Source: Rhabditophanes sp. KR3021 (Eukaryota; Nematoda; Chromadorea; Rhabditida; Alloionematidae). From it: 64,000 nt of DNA. The notes below the pieces were generated by a model. It was given only the letters and a program-made list of their open reading frames with translations, was not told the origin of the DNA and ran no database searches. Below are positions 1 to 9,572 of the stretch, one piece after another (position 1 is the first letter of the stretch; each line of letters begins with the position of its first letter). Location: NCBI GenBank assembly GCA_963281155.1, contig CAUJLY010000006.1:3534001-3598000 (forward strand), written 5' to 3'. Both the position numbers and the translations under genes were made by a program.

Positions 1-485
1 CCTCGAATTCAATTGGTTTGCCGAGGGTTGTTCCAAATCTAGTTCCTCTGACAATAAATGGAGATTGAGACATACTTTCAGTTCCTCCTGAAATGACAAT
101 TTGAGAGTCGCCAGAAATAATTTGATGAGATGCGTCAACAATTGATTGGAAGCCAGAACCACACAAACGATTTACAACTACGGCAGGTGTTGATTCTTGG
201 AGCCCAATTTTAAGACCAACATGGCGTGATAAATAAATTGAATCCTTTGATGATTGAATTACATTGCCAAAAACAATGTGATCTACATGTTCAGGCTCAA
301 GTGACGCGTCTTTTAAAGCTGCTTGAGCGGCGATTGTTGCTAAATCCGTTGCGGAATGATTCTTCAGTGTTCCTCCAAAAGTACCAAAAGCAGTACGTTT
401 AGCAGCAGCGATGAAAATTCCTCCTAAAATAATGCAAATAACTATATTCAATGCTAATTCTACACAACAAACCTTTAGCTGCCAT
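1..485 (-). CDS. acaa-2: 3-ketoacyl-CoA thiolase (ACAA2-like), 5' part
   Basis: Mitochondrial beta-oxidation thiolase, which cleaves 3-ketoacyl-CoA with CoA to acetyl-CoA and a shortened acyl-CoA. Exon 1 is 485-473, a 49-bp intron spans 472-424, and exon 2 runs from 423 off the left edge of the window. The joined product begins MAAKGGIFIAAAKRTAFGTF, the normal N-terminus of the ACAA2 class. The nucleophile Cys falls in NRLCGSGFQS at residue 92, the same position as in human ACAA2, and GGTESMS follows. About 145 residues are visible of roughly 395 expected, and the C-terminal catalytic His and Cys lie outside the window. As in ACAA2 there is no long cleavable presequence. Family assignment is secure; the specific orthologue is inferred. 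Confidence 0.92.
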
Positions 486-1179
486 TTCTAATTATAAAAA
501 TAGACAAATTGATCAGCAATCTGAAAGTTAAATGAGCAGTCGTTTGTAATAACAATCTATTTATCTACTTTTATGATCGTAATTCAAATCGATGAGCAAA
601 GTATAAAGGTTATCTTTAATTAGTGTTTGTTGCATTGCTCGAATTTCGACCATCCAGACATGTTGAATGGGCATGTTTATTAAAAAAACAGATAGTGTAT
701 CTTATCTATTTGTTGATACTTTGTTAGTTTGATCTCAAGATGGAATAACAAAAAAGATTGATGTTCGGCGTCACTAATTTACTAATAAATACTGCTCTTC
801 CTGTATCATATGTCTTCAAAAAAGTTTTTTCTTTAACTGCCACGTGTAGTGATGCATCTCTCTATACTTTTATGTATGCATATAAATTAGTAGGTACATG
901 GCTGATTTGTACTTTGTTGTCTATCATATGCCACAAGATGTATACAATTGAATATTCCATTTATGTATTCAAACTGGCAGATTAGACGGTATCTGCACAT
1001 CGATCATCATATTTACTTTCCTCATGGAAAAATTAAACAGCAGTGCTTAGTTACATTTAGAACGACGTAACTCACCCAAATATTAGAATACACTTTATTA
1101 TAATCTCGTATTCACTTTTTATTTAAATTAATCAAAGTAATTACTTTCACAATTGCCTTTATTTGAACTGGGTATCATA
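486..1179. other. intergenic, divergent promoter region
   Basis: No supportable gene. It separates the thiolase (-) from the small gene starting at 1180 (+), so it should hold both promoters. A 75-codon open stretch at 758-985 has no family resemblance or coding-like composition and was not accepted. Confidence 0.5.
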
Positions 1180-1563
1180 ATGGTTTCATATTTAATAGAG
1201 ATGTTAGCTATAATTTGGATCTTGTTGATTAGTTACAAAAGTATTTTAATCAAAACACCTTTTGTGGAACCCATAGGCTTGCAATCATATCAAGAGTTAA
1301 TTTCTTCTTTTAAATCAGAAACTTCTGAGTAGGACCATTACATTCATAGATTCAAGGATTTTCTAACATTTCTAATAAATATTATGTTATTTCTTAGAAA
1401 ATGTTCGAAAATTATACATGAGCACATTAAAAACAGAGCATTACTCGTTGGGCTTGATTTCCACGAAAGTTATAACATTTGTTATTTAGACGTAGACAGG
1501 AACGTTGTATCATACGAAGTATCTCCACAATACATTCGTTGTTATGAATATGTCGCCGAGTAG
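1180..1563 (+). CDS. small two-exon protein with N-terminal hydrophobic segment
   Basis: Not recognised. Exon 1 is 1180-1328, the 69-bp intron 1329-1397 (GTAGGA ... TTTCTTAG) and exon 2 1398-1563, giving 104 residues. The exon 1 frame meets a stop just after the donor, and the exon 2 frame is open only when joined in the phase used here, which supports splicing. Residues about 4-25 form a hydrophobic helix, either an uncleaved signal anchor or a signal peptide. The rest is soluble-looking, with short motifs such as LLVGLDFHESYNICYLDVDR. Codon use in exon 2 looks like real coding DNA. No homologue is known to me, so it could be a lineage-specific secreted or single-pass protein. The weak donor (GTAGGA) is the main doubt. 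Confidence 0.5.
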
Positions 1564-1872
1564 TTTGATAAAGCAACAAAAAGTACATGACCTATGTGTA
1601 AAGCTGATTGGACTCGTAGTGAAAATAACTATTCATCAAAGTCCTCCAAATAATTGTTCTTACTAATAAGTGACAACCATTTTTCCTTCAACATTTCCTA
1701 ATCGTAATGTCATCAAAATGTTCACTTATCAATTTTCTTTAAAAAATAATTTTAAGAGGAGACGCCAGTTTTAAAATAGTATATTTGATTACTATTATGC
1801 TTTTGAAAATATATGTTTGTTTACAATTAATGCTTTAATAGTCGTAAATAATAATTACTTTACATTGTTCCT
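1564..1872. other. intergenic between convergent genes
   Basis: AT-rich spacer between the 3' ends of the small gene (+) and the chemoreceptor (-). It should contain both 3' UTRs. No other signal seen. Confidence 0.4.
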
Positions 1873-2820
1873 CTAGACACAGTAAAGGAAACTGCTGATG
1901 TAATAGTGCTTTTTTTGACAAATCTCTTTTTCTTTTAAGTGTAAAAATTCAAAGAATTTTTGCCTAATATCCTTATTAATGTAAACCAAAGTATAAGGAC
2001 TAAAAAAAGACTGCATAGTTTCTAGTGGCAAATATAAACGATCCATCAAATTGATAACGTCTCTCCATTTAAAATATCCGCAGAGCATCAAGATACCTTC
2101 AAAAATCAAAGTAAATGTTGTGACAAAGTAAAACACTTGAGCATATTTTATCAAATTTAACTCTGCGGCAGAAACTGGATTACGTTCAGCTGTTTTTTTA
2201 ATGCTAATTTTGTTTCTTAATTGGGTTATGAGCAAATAGTGCATGTATCCAGACACGATAAAAGAAAATACGCGGACGAGTATTAAGAAAAACCACAAGT
2301 CTACTTTTGAGTCTGGCCTAAAATTTGGCACCATTGAGCCATCGCCAAATAGTTGATATTCAATTTTAATATCCATGAAATACCACAAATGTATAAAACA
2401 TATTGTCATTGGAAAACTGATAAAAAATATTAGTTTCCAACCCTTCCATAACTGATTGTAGTAAACCGGAAAACTAATCGCAGACAATCTATTAAATGCA
2501 ACAGATATGTTTGATAGAGACATTGCAATTCCGTAAGAATAAAAGTACACAAATGTTATTGAGGACAATGCAGACTTCGGATATTCTGTTGTGTAAAAAT
2601 CTCTAAAATATCCAAAATATGCCAAACGTCTATTCAGATACTGATCACACATAAAAAATGCATCAAGTATGCAATATGTTATAAATAAAGCGTAAAATTT
2701 TGATGTAATGTAAATATCTTTTGCGATAAGGCGTGAGATCAGGAAAACAATAAGTAATAATGTAAAAGTCAATGAAAAGGCATCAACGAACATCAAAACT
2801 ATTGAATATAACATTTGCAC
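1873..2820 (-). CDS. serpentine chemoreceptor, nematode class SRG/SRV-like GPCR
   Basis: Single-exon seven-transmembrane receptor of 315 residues, the usual length for nematode chemoreceptors. Seven hydrophobic segments can be followed, starting at residue 4. After TM3 comes FNRLSAISFPVYYNQLW, the pattern typical of SRG/SRV receptors where other GPCRs have DRY. The end of TM7 reads SPYTLVYINKDIRQKF, again typical. Such receptors sit in ciliated sensory neurons and couple odorants or pheromones to G proteins. The absence of introns is uncommon for the family but seen in some nematodes. The ATG at 2820 places TM1 directly at the N-terminus; no better upstream start is visible. Ligand and exact subfamily cannot be told. 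Confidence 0.8.
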   Translation of the reverse strand: MQMLYSIVLMFVDAFSLTFTLLLIVFLISRLIAKDIYITSKFYALFITYCILDAFFMCDQYLNRRLAYFGYFRDFYTTEYPKSALSSITFVYFYSYGIAMSLSNISVAFNRLSAISFPVYYNQLWKGWKLIFFISFPMTICFIHLWYFMDIKIEYQLFGDGSMVPNFRPDSKVDLWFFLILVRVFSFIVSGYMHYLLITQLRNKISIKKTAERNPVSAAELNLIKYAQVFYFVTTFTLIFEGILMLCGYFKWRDVINLMDRLYLPLETMQSFFSPYTLVYINKDIRQKFFEFLHLKEKEICQKKHYYISSFLYCV

Positions 2821-3183
2821 TACAAAATTTTAAAATTATAATCACTAATTTAATTAAAACTTACAAAATTCTAATATATTCTTCATGGTCAGTTAGTTTT
2901 AAGACAAATGTTGAGCAATTTGCCAACTTTAAAATTGGCAGTCTTTTTATAGTTGCCAAATTAATCAAATTACGTAGTTCCACAGCAATCATGTGAAAAG
3001 TGTAATTGCTTTATCACCACGCTAATTTGAGTCACAAGCTCATAATTATATATCATCACATATTAAGAAATTTTTAATTAATCCTTTATAATTAATCATG
3101 CTTGAGTTACGTGGTTTGTACTATGAAAATTATATCCTGCAAATTCCTACAAATAAGAATATCGTTGATAATTGACAAACAAT
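2821..3183. other. intergenic, upstream of chemoreceptor
   Basis: Holds the chemoreceptor promoter on the minus strand. A 74-codon plus-strand frame at 2772-2996 overlaps the receptor N-terminus and lacks protein character. Nothing else seen. Confidence 0.4.
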
Positions 3184-3191
3184 TTAAATTA

Positions 3192-4032
3192 AGGTTGGGT
3201 TCATACCCCTTTCACCGAACACCGGTCTCGGTTTTCCATACACCGATTTATATTTTTGTTAAAATAATACCTTTTTACTAAAGAAATAATTAAAATTTAG
3301 TTTTGATTATAAAAGTATGGCAAAGAACATAATTTAGACAACGTTGATGGCAACATTTTGACGATTAAAGGCAAAGACAAGTCCACACTTTGAAAATAAT
3401 CTTTCATTTTCTACAGACGATGACATAACCGTATGAATTTCTTAGAGTAGGAGAGAATGATGAGGTTTTCCAAAACTCTTCAAATTCTAAATTAGTTTCT
3501 TTCATAAAGTTGAACATCTTGAAGCATCATTTGGCATAGCATAACATCCGTGTTTGATTCATTTGTTTCTAACTCAAAAATATTTATCCATTCAATTTGC
3601 ATATATAGTCCTTTTTTGAATGCAGTTACTGGATCAAGAATAGTAGCCTTGTGAATAATAGGCATATTTTTTATAGAAATAATCACTTAATTTAAATTAT
3701 ATTTCAAAGAAGATCTAAGAGTATCTGACATCGAATGAGATAAATTTAAACTATCAAGTTCTTTGAAATCATTCAATAATCGAGGATATAATTTACTTAA
3801 ATTAATAATTGCCTTTAAGTCTGCCATTGAGCAATTTTGACATGTAACCAAGCGATTCTAGTTACACGTCGTTTAAAAGATAAAAAAGACAAATAAAAAA
3901 CCGCTAATTAAATTTGTAAAAAGCTTTTTGTTTATTGGAGTCATGTTTTTTGACTTAAGATATTGTTTTTTCAACCGGTGCCAAAATACACTGATTTTTC
4001 TCAATTACACCGGTTTTACACCGAACTCAACC
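3192..4032 (-). mobile_element. degenerate hAT-family DNA transposon with 8-bp target duplication
   Basis: The 841-bp element starts AGGTTGGGTTC and ends GAACTCAACC, an imperfect terminal inverted repeat. It is bounded by the identical octamer TTAAATTA at 3184-3191 and 4033-4040; 8 bp is the hallmark target-site duplication of hAT elements. Subterminal copies of CACCG/ACCGGT occur near both ends (3211-3245 and 3975-4020), as expected for hAT transposase-binding sites. The interior carries minus-strand transposase remnants. The duplication is AT-only and the inverted repeat short, so the exact ends are less certain than the family call. Confidence 0.72.
3334..3826 (-). pseudogene. hAT transposase remnant (C-terminal part)
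   Basis: Three pieces of the C-terminal half of a hAT transposase are visible in order. First is a helical segment starting at 3826 that ends at an in-frame stop near 3690. Next, in the same frame, comes ATILDPVTAFKKG (family pattern ATLLDPRFK). After further stops and a frame change comes SSVENERLFSKCGL followed by FNRQNV, the conserved dimerisation region (family pattern SSVPSERLFSKAG). The DNA-binding BED finger and the first catalytic acid are absent. The copy is clearly broken by stops and a frameshift and is non-functional. It lies wholly inside the terminal-repeat element at 3192-4032. Confidence 0.75.
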
Positions 4033-4040
4033 TTAAATTA

Positions 4041-4366
4041 AATTAATTTAACACAACTAAATAAGGTAAAAATAGGAAAATTTTGTGTGATGTGCATGTA
4101 TCCGTTTAGTGTCATCTTAACAGTAAATTTAAAATATATTTACATTCACTCACAGGGACTTCTAAGAAGATCCTTTAAATTGAGATCTTATCTCATTCCA
4201 CTATCTACCTTAAAACTATCAATATAATACAACCCTTATAAGATGTAAGAGTCTCTTTTGATTTTCCAGCATTTCTAATTAACAATGCAAATATAAAATT
4301 TATATTTTATTTAAGTTAAATATTTTCATCTTAATTTTTTATTCAATATTTTATCTACTCTTTTAA
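4041..4366. other. intergenic upstream of the Sec62-like gene
   Basis: No coding signal. I searched it for missing N-terminal exons of the Sec62-like gene and found none with family character. Confidence 0.4.
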
Positions 4367-4787
4367 ATGCGCCACTTTAAAATACGGAGAACAATCAGTT
4401 ATTATAAAAGTTATTTACTAAAAAACTATGAAGCGCATTTTTTCTTAAAAGTGTATGGAATTTATCTGGTAATATTTGTGACATATCCGTTAGCACCTTC
4501 AGGATTACTTCCATTTTTAAAATTGTTCAACTATTTTGTAAATGTATTATGCTTTGGATTAATAAAATTAATACTAAGTAAGTTTGTGATAATATGATAA
4601 GGTTTCTTTAATGTACTTTATAGTTAGAGCCATACTATTTATATTCATTTTTATTGCAACGATTGGAAAATACAGTTTATGGATTTTGCCAAATATGTTC
4701 AATAAGAGGTCAAAGATACTAGACAGATGGAAACCCTGTTTACAGCTTAATGATACTCCAACTTCCAATTCAATTGGATCCTTATAA
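4367..4787 (+). CDS. miniature Sec62-like membrane protein
   Basis: Exon 1 is 4367-4577, the intron 4578-4623 (GTAAGT ... TTTATAG) and exon 2 4624-4787, giving 124 residues. The joined protein has two hydrophobic segments and matches the membrane core of Sec62: a short loop with YPLAP where Sec62 has FPxWP, then LIRAILFIFIFIATIGKYSL and WILPNM, then WKPCLQL where Sec62 has F(R/K)PLY. Sec62 assists post-translational protein translocation into the ER as part of the Sec61/Sec62/Sec63 complex. Family members are about 300-400 residues; here the N-terminal cytosolic Sec63-binding domain and the acidic C-terminal tail are missing. It may be a truncated paralogue or a gene whose 5' exons are not recognisable. 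The splice restores family homology across the junction, which supports the model. Confidence 0.6.
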
Positions 4788-5327
4788 AGTGGCAGGCTTT
4801 AATTTCGAAATGATATTACAAAAAAGTCTTGTAAATCGATTGTTGATAATATTTAAATCGTTACACTTTGACAAATAAAACTGATTTAATCAAAAACGAA
4901 TCCGTCTACCTTTATATCTACTTTAATTATTTGCCTGGACAAAGGAAGAAAAATAACTTATATCTTATAAAGTAAAATCTCATGATGTGTAATTAGATTT
5001 AGTTATTTTATACACCTCAGCTATAATATTTACTTTTGTACGGTAATCGTGAAAATGATACGTTGAGTTGTGTACATTTAGCATCTTATAATTAAATTAA
5101 GTCTTTTACTATTTTGATTATCGCTATTTCAATTGGTATATTTAATCTAGTCACTAGGAAAGTGAGAAATATATCTTATTTATCTCATACTAACTATTCT
5201 TAATGAATTCATTATATCCAGTCCAGTTAATTTTTTGACGCTTTTTAATTAATTTTTATAATTAGATATAAATTTGTGTTGCTGCAATAATTGTTCTCAA
5301 TACTTTTAATTTAGATTCTGACTGAAT
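4788..5327. other. intergenic, probable troponin I promoter
   Basis: Non-coding and AT-rich. Just before the troponin start, TTTTAATTTAG ends at 5314, a good acceptor only 13 bp upstream of the ATG. It suggests either spliced-leader addition or a 5' UTR intron. Confidence 0.45.
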
Positions 5328-6130
5328 ATGTCTGATTTCATGAAGGAAGATCAACTGACTGATGAAGTCCTATCTTGCCCAGATTTGAACAATAAGATTA
5401 TTTTTGGTGGATGTCAAACTATCTTAGATGATGAGGAAGAGGAAGATGAGGAGGAAGTCGAAGATGAAGAAGACGAGGAAGAGAAACGTAAGGCTGCTGA
5501 ACGTGAGCGCAAAAAGGAAGAAGTCCGTAAGCGTTTAATCGAAACGTCTAGAGCCAAGAAAGCCAAGAAAGGTTTCCTAACACCTGAGCGTAAGAAAAAA
5601 CTTCGTAAGTTATTGCTTGAAAAAGCAGCTGAAGATCTTAAAAAACAACAAATGGTTCGTGAAAAAGAAAGACAAAGAATTCTTAAGGAAAGAATTATGC
5701 CAATGCCTGATTTAGATAATTTGGATGAAGGTGATATGAAAGAGGCAGTGTCAGAATTCATAAAAAGAATTGAAGAGCTCGAATCTGATACATATGAATT
5801 GAATTACTCTGTCAGACAAAAGGACTTTGAAATTAATGAAATGACAATTGCTGTAAATGATTTGAGAGGAAAATTCGTAAAGCCAACGTTGAAGAAAATT
5901 TCCAAGACTGATAATAAGTAAGTTATTTTTAACAATTGTATCTATTTCAATTTTAGGTTTGATAAAATCAAGAAGAAGGAAACACCTAAAGTTGATTTCA
6001 GATCAAAACTCAAGCAAATTGAATCTAACAAATTTGCTATGGAAGAGGTTTGTTTACACCTTTATTACACATTCATTGTTATTTATTGTTGTAGGAAAAA
6101 GAAAAGGAAAAGTTTGAATGGACTAAGTAA
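5328..6130 (+). CDS. tni: troponin I
   Basis: Inhibitory subunit of the troponin complex on muscle thin filaments; it holds actomyosin off until calcium binds troponin C. Exons 5328-5917, 5957-6047 and 6095-6130 (introns 39 and 47 bp) encode 238 residues. The core is unmistakable: [19 protein letters not shown], then the troponin-T-binding helix, and [17 protein letters not shown], the inhibitory/C-terminal region. Residues 36-58 are a run of Glu/Asp, an acidic N-terminal extension. The C-terminus stops soon after the core with EFEW-type residues (KFEWTK) and lacks the long acidic tail of nematode body-wall isoforms. That makes a pharynx-type isoform (tni-4-like) possible, but I cannot settle the paralogue. 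An acceptor-like site sits just upstream of the start. Confidence 0.93.
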
Positions 6131-6188
6131 TTTTTTTATTTTCAAGCAATCAAAAGGTTGGAATCTAGAATATTTGATACAAAAATTA

Positions 6189-6198
6189 AATAAATAAA
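6189..6198 (+). terminator. tandem poly(A) signals of troponin I
   Basis: Two overlapping AATAAA hexamers at 6189-6194 and 6193-6198, about 60 bp after the troponin I stop codon. Confidence 0.6.
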
Positions 6199-7577
6199 AA
6201 ATGTTTGAAAACTATGATTTTTTTATAACTTTGACTCATTATACTTCTTGCAAATAAATTGTTTAAAGTCTTCATAAATATTCATGTGCTTGTAAAAATG
6301 GGTCTTATCTGATTAAACCAATGTAATCAGTATTAAATCGCTTTTTCAAAACAAATTGATACATCAGCCGAATACCTCCTGATTATATAAACAAAATAAT
6401 TACCATTAATGTTATACTTAAACTGGTTGTACCTAAATATCTTCTTAAATTGAAACTCTAAAGCTTATTATTAGCTACGAAAATTACGGGACTGTTCAAT
6501 CTTTTTTACTATTTACCTACAACTAACTCCCCTTCTTAAACTGGAAAATGTGAGAGGTATATCTACTCAATATATCTACACCCAAAGTATTATCCTTTAG
6601 GAGAAGAGGCTTGCACATTGTATTTCAGAACCAAAGTCGTTATATGTTTATCTAAACATTTACGAAATAAAAACACAGTTTATATCAATCGCTCCACCAC
6701 ATACATTATCAACTAGCAAGCCCCTTGACTTTGATATGTTGTTGGAGTTTGGCTGCTATGCGCACATACTAATTTACCTCGATAAAATGGTCCAGTCCCC
6801 AAAACAAATAATCAAAACCCCAGAACCATTACTATACCTTTGATTATGTTTCGGCCATTTACCGATTTATATTATTATACTATTTGTAATACAATTTGAC
6901 TCTATATAGATCTTTCTATACTTTCCTCACTAACTCATGCTTATTTGGATCACACTTCATGAAAATTGTGTTGTACCAAATTATGCTATCACCCCACACA
7001 AACACATTACTCACCCATTGTTCTTTTATTTAAAAAATGATGTTAATATTTACACAAAACTTTTTGTAGCCTTTTGGTCAAGGTGTATTTGCTTAATGAC
7101 TTTAAAATTAGTTGACTTCATAACTATGCTAAGAAAATAATTTACCTTCATCCAACAACATAAAGTAACAAAAAATACATTGTAAAAAGTATTGTTTTGG
7201 AAACTATTAATAAGATACACCTCAAAATAAGTATACTGAGTCAAATATTTAGGGATTTTTATTAATCATCGCATATAACAACTTGAGCATCGACTTAGTC
7301 TGTAAGAAGTGAGTGACCAAGGTATCAAGACTTTCGTTTTGGTTTTGTCTTTTATTCACATAACAAAGTACTTTTGAATATGCTTACTTTCGAAATTTAT
7401 AAGCAAAAAATCTTTTTCTCTGAATATTGAGTATATTAAAGATATGCTTTGTGGTGTTTGCAATTTAGCGAGTTTTTCATTAATTATAGTTTATACAAGT
7501 TTCATTCATTAATTATAGTTTATACAAGTTTCATTCATTAATTATAGTTTATCAAATTTAATTTTAGATTTCTTCCA
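6199..7577. other. intergenic, troponin I to PLPPR-like gene
   Basis: No gene that I can defend. The segment 6500-6850 is less AT-rich than its surroundings, and one frame is open without an ATG for about 78 codons (6602-6838). The open frames at 6937-7140 (+) and 7050-7244 (-) overlap each other and look random. A tandem repeat lies at the right end. Confidence 0.4.
7473..7553. repeat. 29-bp tandem repeat, about 2.8 copies
   Basis: Unit TTTCATTCATTAATTATAGTTTATACAAG (29 bp; first 20 bases TTTCATTCATTAATTATAGT). Two neighbouring copies are essentially identical, flanked by a partial copy on the left and a degenerate one on the right that runs into TTTAATTTTAG, the acceptor just before the PLPPR-like start codon. 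It lies in the immediate promoter or 5' UTR. Confidence 0.8.
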
Positions 7578-8952
7578 ATGACATTGCCACCTAGTCGTGC
7601 GCAATCGGAAATCTTTTCTTCCAGCCAGTATGGAGGACCTCCTCGACCGCCGCCACGATACATGATCAACTATTTTGCCTTTCCAACTTTTATTGTTTCT
7701 ATTATTACTTTAGCATGTTTATGGGCTTTGTGGTATTATTTAAGGTATGAAAACATTAAATTCAAATGTGCAATACTAAAACTAATTTATTTGCAGATTC
7801 ACAGATGTCTTTCCATATCATCATAGAGTATTCTATTGTCAAGATATACATCTTATCAAGCCAAATTTTAAACCGGAAGATTTCAATGTATATGTCTCAT
7901 ATCCTCTATTATATGTTCTAGGTTTTTGCTTACCTCCTCTTGTTGTAAGTTTACAATTATTTTTACTAGGTTATTTAATTGTCTTTGAAGATTTTGATAG
8001 GAGAAGTCATGTTTTGGTTGTTTTCATCGAAACCAAGAAAGACTGTATATGCAAATTGGGGAAGTTGTAAAGTTCATCTGTTTACGAGACGGCTATTTAG
8101 GTTTATTGGTATCTTCATGTTTGGAGCATTGATTACACAGATCTTTGTTGATTCAATCAAATTGTTGACCGGTTATCAAAGGCCATATTTTCTTTCTTTG
8201 TGTGATGTTAATTTAGCTGCATGCACAGCTCCCTTATCACATTCACCTTCCCCATCTCCTCATTTGGCCTGTAATTATAAAGGTGCTGATGAGTTGCGTT
8301 ATGCCTGGCTTACTTTCCCATCATTGCATGCCGCCTTTTCATCATATTCAGCTATCTTTGCATCAGTAAGTTTGAAACATAATTAAGTTATTAATTAGCA
8401 ATTGTTTAGTTATACATTTACTACATGATCAATCTTCGCGGAGCTCCATTATTGAGACCTTTCCTTATTTTCGGGTTCTTGGGTCTTACACTTGTAGATT
8501 CATTCTCTAGAATTAATGGCTACAAAAATCATTGGAGAGATATTTGGGTTGGATGGTTGATCGGACTTGTGATTGCGTGGTTTTGTTGTAGGTGTGTTTT
8601 GTGTTTCCAAGAGGTATATCACTTTGTCGCTGAAAGACCTGGCATGGCTATGCAACAAATCGAAGGTGGTGGTGGAGCAGAAGCATTACCTGCCGAGGAA
8701 CGTGTGTCTCCCTTCTTCTCATGGTTCAGAATTCCCCGAGTTCAAGCACCTTCTGTTAGAGAAGAAACTATTGTTTACGAACAAGATGTACCAGTTGCTC
8801 AAAATCCAAATGGAACTAACTCGAGGCATCACAAGAATCATGATCGAACATATGAAGTCACCACGACTACTGAATCATTCTCTCGAACAACTATTCCTCC
8901 AGGAATGCAGCAACAACAACAGCAAAATATGTCTGCTTACGGAAAATATTGA
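7578..8952 (+). CDS. phospholipid phosphatase-related (PLPPR/LPP, PAP2 superfamily) membrane protein
   Basis: Exons 7578-7744, 7797-7944, 7991-8365 and 8410-8952 give 410 residues with six membrane segments. The N-terminal half, FTDVFPYHHRVFYCQD then LPPLVILIGEV across the splice, follows vertebrate PLPPR proteins. The PAP2 motifs are: C1 K162-LLTGYQ-RP170 (intact KxxxxxxRP), C2 F-P215-SLH218 (PSGH with Gly replaced by Leu), and C3 SR264 ... H271 ... D274 (intact SRxxxxxHxxxD). LPPs remove phosphate from extracellular lipid phosphates such as LPA, whereas PLPPRs lack these residues and are thought inactive. This protein keeps the catalytic His residues, so it may be active. The cytosolic tail of about 125 residues is low-complexity, with polyGln near the end. 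TTTAATTTTAG ends 10 bp before the ATG. Confidence 0.85.
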
Positions 8953-9572
8953 TGTTATGATTAATTTCTTTCTGTCCCAAAAAGGATATGATATTATCTT
9001 TGGCAATTGTCAATGTTTCAAAAAGACATTTGCTTTATATTTGCATTTATAATATTGACTTAAGTATAATTATTTATTATTAAAATCTCGATTAAACTAC
9101 ATTGCATATTTTTATGTTTAAAATATATTATTGTATAAAAGGATACTAAGCTTTCTAATTAGATTCTTCATTTGTTAAATATAAAAACATTTAAAAGAAC
9201 TAATCATAAAACCTATTTAAGTATTTAGGTATGTCCCAAACTAGTATATAATTTAGAGTTAAATTTATACAAAATGATACATTATTTGTTGACTCATTCT
9301 TATTTGTTGAACACAGCAATTTTACTTTCTATAAATGGTGTTGTTTAGCCAATATCCTGGTTTCTTTGAAAAATTTGAATTCATAAAGATTTTTTGAACA
9401 TATACATCCAATTGCTATTTATAATAAAATTTTATGTGATTGGATTTAAAACATATTTATGAAATAGTATTGGTTTATATGACCCAGAAAGTTACATACC
9501 ATCAAATTTTATGATTCCAATTTTCACTTTATATAAGAAAATCTGTCAAATGATTGCATATTTTGTTTAAAG
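8953..9572. other. intergenic, PLPPR-like 3' UTR to DB-module gene promoter
   Basis: AT-rich with no coding signal. Long frames over 8573-9052 are shadows of the phosphatase tail. Confidence 0.4.

Noticed and set aside
758..985. 75-codon plus-strand open frame
   Set aside because: Random-looking composition, no partner exon, no motif; lies in a divergent promoter region.
5414..5761. 115-codon minus-strand frame rich in Ser
   Set aside because: Antisense shadow of the Glu/Lys-rich troponin I exon.
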